From: CALLPQ01 sp038531745
Lineage (GTDB): Bacteria > Pseudomonadota > Alphaproteobacteria > Caulobacterales > Parvularculaceae
Assembly: GCA_038531745.1 (NCBI GenBank)
Contig: JBCBBJ010000001.1
Span: forward strand, 186,001 to 250,000
Reading direction: 5' to 3'
DNA: 64,000 nt
In this document: positions 8,197-16,656 of the stretch, piece after piece
Layout of the letters: every line of letters starts with the position of its first letter
How positions within the stretch are numbered: position 1 is the stretch's first letter
The notes under the pieces: generated by a model
Seen by the model: the letters and a program-made list of their open reading frames with translations, nothing else
Databases searched by the model: none
What the model was told of the DNA's origin: nothing
Position numbers and translations under genes: made by a program

Positions 8197-8565
8197 GTGG
8201 CCCGTATTGCAGGTGTAAACATTCCAACGAACAAGCGCGTTCCCATCGCGCTGCGGTATATTCACGGTATTGGTGCCACCAAGGCCCTGGAGATTTGTGA
8301 AAATACGGGTATCGCGTTGCATCGCCGCGTCAATGAACTTTCAGACGCTGAGGTCCTGCGCATCCGGGAGGCAATCGACCGCGATTACCTCGTGGAAGGG
8401 GACCTGCGCCGCGAAGTGGCTGTGAATATTAAACGCCTTATGGACCAGGGCTGCTATCGCGGTTTGCGCCACCGACGCGGCTTGCCCGTGCGTGGTCAAC
8501 GCACCCATACCAATGCCCGCACCCGCAAGGGGCCCGCTAAACCCATCGCCGGTAAGAAAAAATAA
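8197..8565 (+). CDS. rpsM: 30S ribosomal protein S13
   Basis: S13 (122 aa) sits in the 30S head and contacts P-site tRNA and the 50S subunit. The sequence begins with a GTG-coded ARIAGVNIPTNKRVPIAL, has YIHGIGATKALEI (helix-hairpin-helix-like) and ends RGQRTHTNARTRKGPAK. An AGAGGATAAGG ribosome site precedes the GTG. Confidence 0.97.
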   Translation: MARIAGVNIPTNKRVPIALRYIHGIGATKALEICENTGIALHRRVNELSDAEVLRIREAIDRDYLVEGDLRREVAVNIKRLMDQGCYRGLRHRRGLPVRGQRTHTNARTRKGPAKPIAGKKK

Positions 8566-8592
8566 TCGGCCTCACCATCAAGGATTAAGCCC

Positions 8593-8988
8593 ATGGCAAA
8601 ATCGCCAACCAGCAGCCGCGTGCGGCGCCGTGAAAGAAAGAATATCTCCTCCGGCGTGGTGCATGTGAATGCGTCGTTTAACAACACCATGATCACGATC
8701 TCTGATGAGCAGGGCAACGCGATCTCCTGGTCATCTGCCGGGGTGATGGGCTTCAAAGGCTCACGCAAATCAACGCCCTATGCGGCGCAGCTTGCCGCCG
8801 AAGATGCCGCAAAGAAGGCCATGGAGCATGGTCTAAAAACTGTGAATGTCGATGTCATGGGGCCGGGTTCAGGCCGCGAAAGTGCCTTGCGTGCGTTACA
8901 GGCGGCTGGCTTAACGGTGCAGGTAATCCGCGATGTGACGCCCATTCCTCATAATGGTTGCCGCCCGCGCAAACGCCGCCGGGTCTGA
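8593..8988 (+). CDS. rpsK: 30S ribosomal protein S11
   Basis: S11 (131 aa) lies on the 30S platform near the E site. Hallmarks are VHVNASFNNTMITISDEQGN, WSSAGVMGFKGSRKSTPYAA and the tail DVTPIPHNGCRPRKRRRV. The gene is in its normal place between rpsM and rpoA. Confidence 0.97.
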   Translation: MAKSPTSSRVRRRERKNISSGVVHVNASFNNTMITISDEQGNAISWSSAGVMGFKGSRKSTPYAAQLAAEDAAKKAMEHGLKTVNVDVMGPGSGRESALRALQAAGLTVQVIRDVTPIPHNGCRPRKRRRV

Positions 8989-9100
8989 TCCTTATTGATC
9001 GTCCGCGCGCCGGTCGATCTTTCTTTACATCGCCCATAGCCCAACCGAACGGCATCTCTCCCCGCGGATGCCCCGACTTAATCAGACGGAGACACCCCAC

Positions 9101-10111
9101 GTGCTCGAACGAAACTGGCAGGAATTGATCAAGCCCAATAAACTCGACGTCTCTTTTGGCGCCGATCCCAACAAACGTGCGACACTCGTGGCGCAGCCTT
9201 TGGAGCGCGGCTTTGGCCTGACGCTTGGCAACTCACTGCGCCGGATTTTGATGTCGTCTTTGCAAGGCGCCGCCGTCACCTCCATTCAAGTGGATGGCGT
9301 TGTCCATGAATTCTCATCAATTCAGGGCGTGCGCGAAGATGTGACGGACATTGTCTTGAATATCAAACAACTCGCTTTGCGGATGCATGCGGAGGGGCCG
9401 CGTCGTCTAGTGCTACGCAAAGACATGCCGGGCCCCGTCACCGCCGGTGATATTGAGGAAACGTCGGCCGTCGAAATTCTGAATAAAGACCATGTGATTT
9501 GCACCCTTGATGAGGGCGCTTCCCTGCGCATGGAACTTACAGTGAATATTGGTAAGGGCTATGTGCCTGCCGACCGCAACCGGCCCGATGATGCACCCAT
9601 CGGCCTGATCCCGGTGGATAGTCTCTATAGCCCGGTGACCCGTGTTGCCTACCGTGTTGAAAACACCCGTGAAGGTCAAATCCTTGATTATGACCGCCTG
9701 ATCCTTGAAATTGAAACCGACGGGTCAATCTCGCCGGAAGATGCGGCGGCCTTTTCAGCACGGATCCTCCAGGATCAGTTGCAAATCTTTGTGAACTTTG
9801 ACGAGCCGAAAAAAGACAGCGCAGAAGCCATGCGTGAAGAGTTGCCGTTTAATCCGGCACTCCTGCGCAAGGTTGATGAGTTGGAATTGTCCGTACGCTC
9901 CGCAAATTGCCTGAAAAACGACAATATCGTTTATATTGGCGATCTGATCCAGAAAACCGAAGGTGAAATGCTTCGTACACCGAATTTTGGTCGCAAGTCA
10001 CTGAACGAGATTAAGGAAATCTTGGCCGGTCTCGGCTTGCATCTGGGGATGGAAGTTCCCGATTGGCCGCCGGACAATATCGAAGAGCTTGCTAAGAAAT
10101 ATGACGAATAG
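9101..10111 (+). CDS. rpoA: DNA-directed RNA polymerase subunit alpha
   Basis: Alpha subunit (336 aa) that starts RNA polymerase assembly and contacts UP elements and activators through its C-terminal domain. N domain: RGFGLTLGNSLRRILMSSL; C-terminal domain: ELELSVRSANCLKNDNI, then RTPNFGRKSLNEIKEILAGLGLHLGM. I chose the GTG at 9101, giving MLERNWQELIKPNK, the usual alphaproteobacterial N-terminus, with an ACGGAG ribosome site. The in-frame ATG at 9068 has no such site and adds 11 atypical residues. Confidence 0.96.
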   Translation: MLERNWQELIKPNKLDVSFGADPNKRATLVAQPLERGFGLTLGNSLRRILMSSLQGAAVTSIQVDGVVHEFSSIQGVREDVTDIVLNIKQLALRMHAEGPRRLVLRKDMPGPVTAGDIEETSAVEILNKDHVICTLDEGASLRMELTVNIGKGYVPADRNRPDDAPIGLIPVDSLYSPVTRVAYRVENTREGQILDYDRLILEIETDGSISPEDAAAFSARILQDQLQIFVNFDEPKKDSAEAMREELPFNPALLRKVDELELSVRSANCLKNDNIVYIGDLIQKTEGEMLRTPNFGRKSLNEIKEILAGLGLHLGMEVPDWPPDNIEELAKKYDE

Positions 10112-10141
10112 GGGCACGTCCCCCATCTGAGGAGTAACGCC

Positions 10142-10579
10142 ATGCGCCATGGTCTCGCCCATCGCAAACTGAACCGGACCCATGAGCACCGGAAGGCCAT
10201 GTTTGCTAATATGGCCACATCGCTGATCAAGCACGAGCAGATCGTAACGACTTTGCCCAAGGCAAAAGAATTGCGCCCAATAGTGGAAAAGCTCGTAACC
10301 CTCGCAAAGCATGCGAAAACTGATGAAACGCGGGCGCTGCATTTGCGGCGTCTGGCCGTCTCACGCATTCGTGATCGCGATATGGCTAAGAAGCTGTTTG
10401 AGACAATTGGCCCGCGCTATATGGAGCGCGGTGGTGGCTATATCCGAATCATGAAAGCCGGTTTTCGCCATGGTGACAACGCACCGATGGCCGTCATTGA
10501 GTTTGTTGACCGTGATGAAAGCGCCAAAGGACTTGATTCCGGCCCTACGGCGGAACAGTCAGCGGGCGACGACGAGTAA
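10142..10579 (+). CDS. rplQ: 50S ribosomal protein L17
   Basis: L17 (145 aa) lies near the peptide exit tunnel. The start MRHGLAHRKLNRTHEHRKAM, the segment IKHEQIVTTLPKAKELRPIVEKL and GGYIRIMKAGFRHGDNAPMA are the family core. About 25 acidic, non-conserved residues end the protein. It is the last gene of the ribosomal block. Confidence 0.97.
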   Translation: MRHGLAHRKLNRTHEHRKAMFANMATSLIKHEQIVTTLPKAKELRPIVEKLVTLAKHAKTDETRALHLRRLAVSRIRDRDMAKKLFETIGPRYMERGGGYIRIMKAGFRHGDNAPMAVIEFVDRDESAKGLDSGPTAEQSAGDDE

Positions 10580-10602
10580 ACTTCCCGCGATTGGAATATT
10601 TC

Positions 10603-10642
10603 AAAGCCGCCATTGATCAATGACGTTCCTGGCGGCTTTTTT
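10603..10642 (+). terminator. Rho-independent terminator of the alpha operon
   Basis: AAAGCCGCC pairs with GGCGGCTTT and is followed by a T-run, 24 bases after rplQ. The loop contains the palindrome CATTGATCAATG. Confidence 0.92.
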
Positions 10643-10803
10643 ATGATTCTTTTTCGGAACTGGCGAACATTTATCGCTTGTTTGCTGCCTCTCTAATGGT
10701 TAATGTTGACACAGGAGAGAAATGGGGAGCGCAATTTGCTAAAAATTGCTAGTGTCTTGGAATAAGGCTGTGTATCTGCCTGTAAGGACACTATTATCTG
10801 GCG

Positions 10804-10898
10804 CTCACTCTCAACGTTTTTACGACCTCCCCCCCAAGCCGGTATGATTGTATCATCCGGTTCTCGGCCCGCTCTGTTTGAGCGGGCCGAGGTTTTTT
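10804..10898 (+). ncRNA. Candidate small RNA of about 95 nt
   Basis: A possible -10 box TATTAT (10792-10797) would start a transcript near 10804. It would have an unpaired C-rich region resembling an anti-Shine-Dalgarno loop (10827-10835), a first hairpin CCGGTATGAT/ATCATCCGG (10839-10860) and a terminator hairpin. No -35 box is clear and no homologous family is recognised, so this is inference from layout only. Confidence 0.35.
10863..10898 (+). terminator. Orphan strong Rho-independent terminator
   Basis: A perfect 12-bp stem (CTCGGCCCGCTC with GAGCGGGCCGAG), a five-base loop and six T. It is 220 bases beyond the terminator of the alpha operon with no gene between, which implies an extra short transcript. 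Confidence 0.9.
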
Positions 10899-11188
10899 AC
10901 AGCCCAAAATGGCGGTATTCGCTTAATTGGCGGCGTCTTTTTAAAAGAAATGATGGCGAGCAAAGGGTGCAAAAAGTCCTTGCGGTGTTGTCCATTTTTC
11001 CTGCGACAATCAAGGCTATCTTGGTCGCCATATGGGCTTAAAATTGCCTTGAATTCGCAATGAAACTTCTTTCAAGTGGATGGAAATAGGGCAGCCCGTG
11101 AACCATAATTGGCACGGGCAACCAAACCAAAAACGACCTCTGGTGTTCTTTCATGAACACCCGGGCAGTGTAGTGAAGGGAAATCAGT

Positions 11189-14100
11189 GTGACACAAACA
11201 AATCGAGCATTCGGCGTAATGGATCCATCCCTGGCGGTCGGTCTGTCGACGGTGGCATTTTATTCGAGCGCAATCCCGTTCATTAACGTGATCAAGCAAA
11301 TTGGTGATGTGCAGCGGATCGAAGGGGCTTGGACGTTTAACGTCACGGACGAGAACGGTAACACTGAACGTCTTGATTATTCGGAATTGGCGCGCGCCGG
11401 TTTCCTCGACGATAATGGGTATATTCTGCGCTTGCCTGAAGGCTCTGAATCAATCCTTTCGCTCTTTAACAACATCCCCCCTGATGCCAATATCGGTGGC
11501 CGCTATGTGTTTCGCTATGAAGGAGATGGTGATTTCCGCCTATTTGGTGGCAATATTGTTGAGGAACTATCTGTACCCGGACGTATTGTAATCGATATCA
11601 ATAATGAAGGGTTCCCCGTTGGGATCGTCGTAAACGGTGTTGATGAGGGTAATCACCTTCGCGATTTTGTGTTGGTGCGCGAAGAACATGAAGCGCTCCA
11701 CGATGCGGGTGCGATCTTTAACCCTGAATATATTGCAGAGATCGAAGATTTTCGCGTCCTGCGGTTTATGGATTGGATGCATACGAATAACTCCAATATT
11801 CGTGAATTCAGCGATCTTGCCGATGTTGACGATGCTTTTTATGGTCTCCCTTCCAATCAGGCGTTAGAATATGAAATTGCTGGCCTAATACCCGGCATTT
11901 CACCAAGCGAGTTATCGACCCTATCGCGCGGATTTAACACGCCGGTGTATTTAGACCCCGACACTCGCGAGCCTTTACGCGACACAAATACGGGGGAGCT
12001 GGTAACCTTTGTGGAGCCCGGCGCCCCTTTTATCGAGGGGATACAAACCGGCGTGCCACTGGAAATTATGGTCGCGCTTTCCAATCAGGTTGGGGCTGAT
12101 CCCTGGTTTAATATTCCCCATCAGGCCAGTGATGATTTTGTCCGGCAGTTTGCGACATTTATCCGCGACAACCTTGACCCACGATTGAATGTCTATGTGG
12201 AATATTCCAACGAGGTTTGGAATGCACAGTTCGACCAGTTCCATTATGTCAATGAAGAAGGATTGAATTTTTTCGCAGAACGCAGTGCCGCTGGCGATAA
12301 TTTTGGTGACCAGTTTGGCGACTTTCCGGCCGTTGCCTATTACGGTTATCGCAGTGCAGAGATTATCTCGATCTTTCATGAGGTTTTTGGCGAGCAGTCC
12401 GAGCGCATCAATGGTGTCTTGAGTGGGCAAACGTTTAACCCGTTTGTGGCGCAGACGGCTATTCAGGGAGCGGAGTATTATCTTGAGCTCAATGCGCCCG
12501 ACGTAGCGCTCGATGAGATTGTTGATAGTCTCGGTGTGACCGGATATTTTGGCGGCAATATCATCAGCCAGTCGAATATTGGCGAGTCAATCGTGCGGCT
12601 TGTAGAAGCCTCGCAGCTTGCTTTCCAAAATGGCGAGACGTCTTCCGAGTTTGAATTGGCGAACCGGGAGCTGGCGGAATATTATCGGTCGGGTACCCTT
12701 TTCACTGGCGCGCCCCAATCACTGGCAAATGAGCTTCAATTTACGCTGCCCGATGTGTTAGAGCAATTTGAGGCCCATGCCGGTCTGATCCGCGGCGAAC
12801 GCTTGTTTAATGCGCCGCCGGGCCAAGCCTATGATATCGATCTCGTTCAATATGAAGGGGGCCCGGCTATCATTCCTGTTACGAATGAACCGGTTTTGCG
12901 CGATTTTCTCCTTCAATTTGTTCGTTCGGAAGATACAGCGGCGTTGCTTGGTGATGCACTAGAACTTTTCCGCGGGGTTGGCGGCACGCTTGCCAATGAT
13001 TTCTTTGCTGTGGGTGTGCCTTCTTTCGGTACAAATTTCGGTACACAGATGTTTCTTGGTGATGATAACCCTCAAAGCCGGGCCTTCGCCGACTACAATG
13101 TTAATGCGAGCCAGCAATTTGGCCAGGTACAAACGGGGCGTGACGGCGCTGCGTTCCTCCAGGGCATTACGGAGCTGGGTACAGACGCCGCCGACGCGCT
13201 CTTTGGCACCAATGAAGAGGATTTTCTTGCTGCGGGTCTCGGCGATGACGAGATCAATGGTGGCGCTGGCAATGACGGCCTTAATGGCGAAGCCGGGAAT
13301 GATACGCTCAATGGCGGTGCGGGTGACGATACCCTGATCGGTGAAGAGGGAAATGATCGGATTGATGGCGGCGCCGGAAATGACATCGCGTTTTCGGGTA
13401 ACGGCACCGATCTCTTGATCGGCAATTTGGGTGATGATGATCTACGCAGTGGCAGTGACAATGACACCATCCGCGGCGGCGCCGGCAATGATCTTCTCGT
13501 GTCGCAAGCGGGAAACGATTCACTCAGCGGCGGTGATGGCAATGATTTTCTGACCAGCGGTGCCATGGCCGACACGCTCAATGGGGGCGGAGATCGTGAT
13601 ACGTTGAATGGTGGTGCCGGAGACGACGTTCTTTTTGGTGGTGCCGATATTGACCGGCTGAATGGCGGGGCTGGCAATGACCGCCTGTTTGGCAATACAG
13701 GTAATGATTTAATCGCGGGCGGCTCCGGGAATGATATTGCCGAAGGCGGTCTTGGTGATGACCTTATCAGTCTTGCTAATGGCAACGATACCCTCAACGG
13801 CAATCGTGGCAATGACACGCTAAATGCTGGCGTCGGTAATGATGTGGTCGATGGCGGTGATGGTAATGACCAGATTAATGGCGCTACCGGTGAAGATACG
13901 ATCTTCGGTGGCAACGGCAATGACGCCATCAATAGCGGCGGTGACGCAGATTTTGTTGTGGCGGGTGAGGGCAATGATGTTGTCAATGCCGGCAACAGCA
14001 ATGATACCGTCTTCGGTAATCAGGGTAATGACTTTATATCAGGCCGCGTGGGCGACGATCTCCTCAGTGGTCAAAACGGCAATGACACCGTCAATGGTGG

Positions 14101-14515
14101 CTCCGGTAACGACACAATTAACGGCGGTTCCGGCAATGATGTGTTGGTGGGTGAAACCGGCGACGATCTGATTGACGGCGGAAATGGCAACGACTTTATC
14201 GTTGGTGGCGGCGGCAATGATACGCTGGCCGGTGGCGCAACGGGGGCGGATCGCTTCCGAGGTGGCGACGGCGCGGATCGTTTCGTTTTTGCGAATGGGT
14301 TTGGTTCCGATGTGGTTGAGGATTTTGACGTTGATGAGATCGGTGAGCAGGTAGACCTTTCGGCTGTTGGCGCGATCACTGACTTTAACGACCTTATCAA
14401 TAATCATGTGTCATCGGATGCAGCGGGCAACACGGTTATCACTGTGGGCGCGAATGAAATCGTGCTTATTGATGTGGCGGTCAGTGATCTGTCTGCAAAT
14501 GATTTTATCTTCTAG
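11189..14515 (+). CDS. Secreted RTX calcium-binding protein with glycosidase-like N-terminal half
   Basis: Large extracellular protein of 1108 aa, probably exported by a type I system. Residues 1 to about 640 carry no signal peptide; they include GVPLEIMVALSNQVGADPWF and LNVYVEYSNEVWN (residues about 334-346), a pattern resembling a TIM-barrel glycosidase-like group in which Asn-Glu would be the acid/base pair. Residues about 670-1025 are some 35 nonapeptide repeats of the GGxGND type, which bind calcium and fold outside the cell. The last 70 residues (DLSAVGAITDF, then SANDFIF) form the export region. Start is GTG with GAAGGG 8 bases upstream. No ABC transporter or membrane-fusion gene is adjacent. 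RTX and export calls are firm; the enzymatic role is inference. Confidence 0.85.
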   Translation: MTQTNRAFGVMDPSLAVGLSTVAFYSSAIPFINVIKQIGDVQRIEGAWTFNVTDENGNTERLDYSELARAGFLDDNGYILRLPEGSESILSLFNNIPPDANIGGRYVFRYEGDGDFRLFGGNIVEELSVPGRIVIDINNEGFPVGIVVNGVDEGNHLRDFVLVREEHEALHDAGAIFNPEYIAEIEDFRVLRFMDWMHTNNSNIREFSDLADVDDAFYGLPSNQALEYEIAGLIPGISPSELSTLSRGFNTPVYLDPDTREPLRDTNTGELVTFVEPGAPFIEGIQTGVPLEIMVALSNQVGADPWFNIPHQASDDFVRQFATFIRDNLDPRLNVYVEYSNEVWNAQFDQFHYVNEEGLNFFAERSAAGDNFGDQFGDFPAVAYYGYRSAEIISIFHEVFGEQSERINGVLSGQTFNPFVAQTAIQGAEYYLELNAPDVALDEIVDSLGVTGYFGGNIISQSNIGESIVRLVEASQLAFQNGETSSEFELANRELAEYYRSGTLFTGAPQSLANELQFTLPDVLEQFEAHAGLIRGERLFNAPPGQAYDIDLVQYEGGPAIIPVTNEPVLRDFLLQFVRSEDTAALLGDALELFRGVGGTLANDFFAVGVPSFGTNFGTQMFLGDDNPQSRAFADYNVNASQQFGQVQTGRDGAAFLQGITELGTDAADALFGTNEEDFLAAGLGDDEINGGAGNDGLNGEAGNDTLNGGAGDDTLIGEEGNDRIDGGAGNDIAFSGNGTDLLIGNLGDDDLRSGSDNDTIRGGAGNDLLVSQAGNDSLSGGDGNDFLTSGAMADTLNGGGDRDTLNGGAGDDVLFGGADIDRLNGGAGNDRLFGNTGNDLIAGGSGNDIAEGGLGDDLISLANGNDTLNGNRGNDTLNAGVGNDVVDGGDGNDQINGATGEDTIFGGNGNDAINSGGDADFVVAGEGNDVVNAGNSNDTVFGNQGNDFISGRVGDDLLSGQNGNDTVNGGSGNDTINGGSGNDVLVGETGDDLIDGGNGNDFIVGGGGNDTLAGGATGADRFRGGDGADRFVFANGFGSDVVEDFDVDEIGEQVDLSAVGAITDFNDLINNHVSSDAAGNTVITVGANEIVLIDVAVSDLSANDFIF

Positions 14516-14698
14516 CGGTCAACGCTTCAGGGCTGGTGATGGATAGTGGCCATCCCTGGCGTGGTCTCCGGTTTGGTGGCTACCCGTCTAGTGGTAGACT
14601 ATGCGCAGAGTCATTACTGAGTGCGGTTTCATACGATTGTAAGACGTCCCGCCCGACGCCTGAAGCCAATATCAGACGCTCACAAAAAGAGGTCTTTC

Positions 14699-16204
14699 AT
14701 GTTCCACCAGATCTGGCCCAACAGCCAAACCATCTTATCCAACAAACGTCCGGTATTGCGCACGATGGCGGCCCGCCTTGTGGCCGGTGCCGCGTCGTTC
14801 ATTTTGGTTTTTGCATGCTCGGCGCAAACACAAGGAACAGCCCCCGCCCCAGATGGTGTTGTCGAGCGCGATAACACACCAAATGCCATCCGTCTTGATG
14901 ATCGCATGGTGCCCGAAACGATGGAGCAGGTGCGCTTGTCGTTTGCCCCAGTTGTCAGCGAGGTGGCGCCCGCTGTTGTCAATGTCTTCACCCGGCGCGA
15001 GGTGCCGGCTCGGTCGATTGATCCCGTATTCGAGCGATTTTTTGGGCAGATGCGACCGCGCGAGCAAAGCTCCCTTGGCTCCGGCGTTATTGTTAGCCCC
15101 GATGGCTATATCATCACCAATAACCACGTGATTGAGAAGATGACCGAGATCACAGTGGTGCTAAGCGATCGCCGCGAATTTGAGGCGACGCTTGTGTTCA
15201 CTGATCCGCAGACGGATCTTGCGGTATTGCAAATCACCGCCGAAGAAACGCTTCCCTTTTTGGAATTTGCAAATTCGGATGTCATTGAGGTGGGTGACGT
15301 TGTGCTTGCCATTGGTAATCCCTTTGGGGTTGGCCAGACAGTGACGAGTGGTATCATTTCGGCCCTGGCGCGTACCGCGGTTTCCATCAGTGATTATCAA
15401 TTCTTTATACAGACCGATGCAGCTATCAATCCGGGTAATTCCGGCGGTGCGCTCGTCGATGTTGATGGGCGGCTCGTGGGAATCAACACGGCCATTTATT
15501 CAAGGTCTGGCGGCTCTAACGGGATTGGTTTTGCCATACCGAGCCGGTTGGTCCAGCAGGTGCTTTCCTCCGCGGTGAATGGCGGCGTTTTGGCCCGCCC
15601 ATGGCTTGGTGCCTCCACCGGTACTGTGACCGCGGATTTGTCACGGGCGTTGAAACTTGATCGGCCCGCCGGGGCAATCATCGAGGAAATCTGGGTCGGC
15701 GGGCCCGCGGACAAAGCGGGCCTGAAACCGGGCGATGTGATCATCGAGATTGATGGCCAGCCGGTTTATGATGCGCAAACCCTGCGGTATCGGGTGGGGG
15801 TTGGTAGCTCGAAGGACAAAACCGCCCTTTCCTTCGCCCGCGATGGCAAATCAAAAACCGTAACGCTGACGCTGGATGTGCCGCCGGAAACACCAAAACG
15901 CGACGTGAGACAGCTTGAGGGGAACCATCCCCTTACCGGGGTGAGTGTTGCCAACCTTTCCCCCAAATTTAATGAGGAGTTGGGGGTGGACCCGTTCCTG
16001 CGCGGCGTCGTGGTGACGGATATTCCCCGGCGCAGCTACGCCGCACGCCAAGGGTTGCGCAAGGGATATCGCATCCTCGCGGTGAATGGTGAAAATATTG
16101 ACAGCGCCCGCGCCCTCACCAAAGCGTTGGCCACAGCGGGGCGTCGCTGGGTTATCGATGTGGATGATGGGCGCAGGGTTGTTTCGTGGCGCACCGGGCG
16201 GTAG
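14699..16204 (+). CDS. Do-type periplasmic serine endoprotease (DegP/DegQ-like)
   Basis: Periplasmic quality-control protease of 501 aa. A signal segment (about residues 20-40) ends in a possible lipobox (LVFAC). The trypsin-like domain shows the catalytic triad in NNHVIE, DPQTDLAVL and NPGNSGGALV. Two PDZ domains follow; the first contains IEEIWVGGPADKAGLKPGDVI, the second GVVVTDIPRRSYAARQGLRKG. I chose the ATG at 14699 with AAGAGG upstream; the frame is open 78 bases further but without a ribosome site. It begins a string with crcB, rluC and atp12. Confidence 0.95.
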   Translation: MFHQIWPNSQTILSNKRPVLRTMAARLVAGAASFILVFACSAQTQGTAPAPDGVVERDNTPNAIRLDDRMVPETMEQVRLSFAPVVSEVAPAVVNVFTRREVPARSIDPVFERFFGQMRPREQSSLGSGVIVSPDGYIITNNHVIEKMTEITVVLSDRREFEATLVFTDPQTDLAVLQITAEETLPFLEFANSDVIEVGDVVLAIGNPFGVGQTVTSGIISALARTAVSISDYQFFIQTDAAINPGNSGGALVDVDGRLVGINTAIYSRSGGSNGIGFAIPSRLVQQVLSSAVNGGVLARPWLGASTGTVTADLSRALKLDRPAGAIIEEIWVGGPADKAGLKPGDVIIEIDGQPVYDAQTLRYRVGVGSSKDKTALSFARDGKSKTVTLTLDVPPETPKRDVRQLEGNHPLTGVSVANLSPKFNEELGVDPFLRGVVVTDIPRRSYAARQGLRKGYRILAVNGENIDSARALTKALATAGRRWVIDVDDGRRVVSWRTGR

Positions 16205-16242
16205 GGGAAACGCTGCCCCAGTCGCCATAAAAGCCCTTTCCC

Positions 16243-16656
16243 ATGTCGCCTCCCGATCCGACGCTCCCATCTTTGCCCTTTTTACAGGCTGCCGGTTTCG
16301 TTGCCCTTGGCGGCGCCATGGGCAGTGTCTTGCGCTATTTCTCGCTTGAGGGCGCGCGCCATATCTTCGGGGCAGGTTTCCCCGTGGGCACGCTGGCCAT
16401 CAATATTATAGGGTCTTGCGCCCTGGGGGTGCTCATGGGTGTGATCGCCATGCGCACCGACCCGGGTCACGCTTGGCGGTTGTTCGCGGGCGTTGGTCTG
16501 CTCGGCGGTTTTACGACATTTTCGGCATTTTCGCTCGATACCATCGTCCTCATCGAAAAAGGCAGCATAGGTCCGGCGGCGGCCTATGTGATCGCGACAG
16601 TGATTTTATCAGTACTCGCCCTTTTCGGTGGGCTTGCCCTCGGGCGAACGCTCTGA
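16243..16656 (+). CDS. crcB: Fluoride efflux channel CrcB
   Basis: Four-helix dimeric fluoride channel of the inner membrane (137 aa). Hallmarks are GGAMGSVLRYF, the asparagine segment GTLAINIIGS and GLLGGFTTFSAFSLD, which carries the phenylalanines of the pore. The stop overlaps the next start (TGATG), so crcB and the pseudouridine synthase are translationally coupled. No fluoride riboswitch is visible upstream. Confidence 0.95.
   Translation: MSPPDPTLPSLPFLQAAGFVALGGAMGSVLRYFSLEGARHIFGAGFPVGTLAINIIGSCALGVLMGVIAMRTDPGHAWRLFAGVGLLGGFTTFSAFSLDTIVLIEKGSIGPAAAYVIATVILSVLALFGGLALGRTL

Larger units (their letters stand above)
10643..11188 (+). other. Non-coding stretch of 546 bases before the RTX gene
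   Basis: No convincing gene. It holds a lone TTGACA (10706), a TATTAT box (10792), a C-rich tract (10828-10835), a strong second terminator (10863-10898) not needed by rplQ, and two dyads just before the RTX start: GCCCGTG/CACGGGC (11094-11119) and GGTGTTC/GAACACC (11142-11161). The short open frames at 10844-11063 have no ribosome site and overlap the terminator. Confidence 0.6.

Noticed and set aside
9068..9100. Earlier ATG start of rpoA
   Set aside because: No ribosome site, and the extra 11 residues do not occur in other alpha subunits.
13093..14001. Long minus-strand frame rich in Ser, Leu and Pro, and DNA repeats suggesting CRISPR
   Set aside because: Both come from the RTX nonapeptide repeats. 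The DNA units are coding, unequal and without unique spacers.
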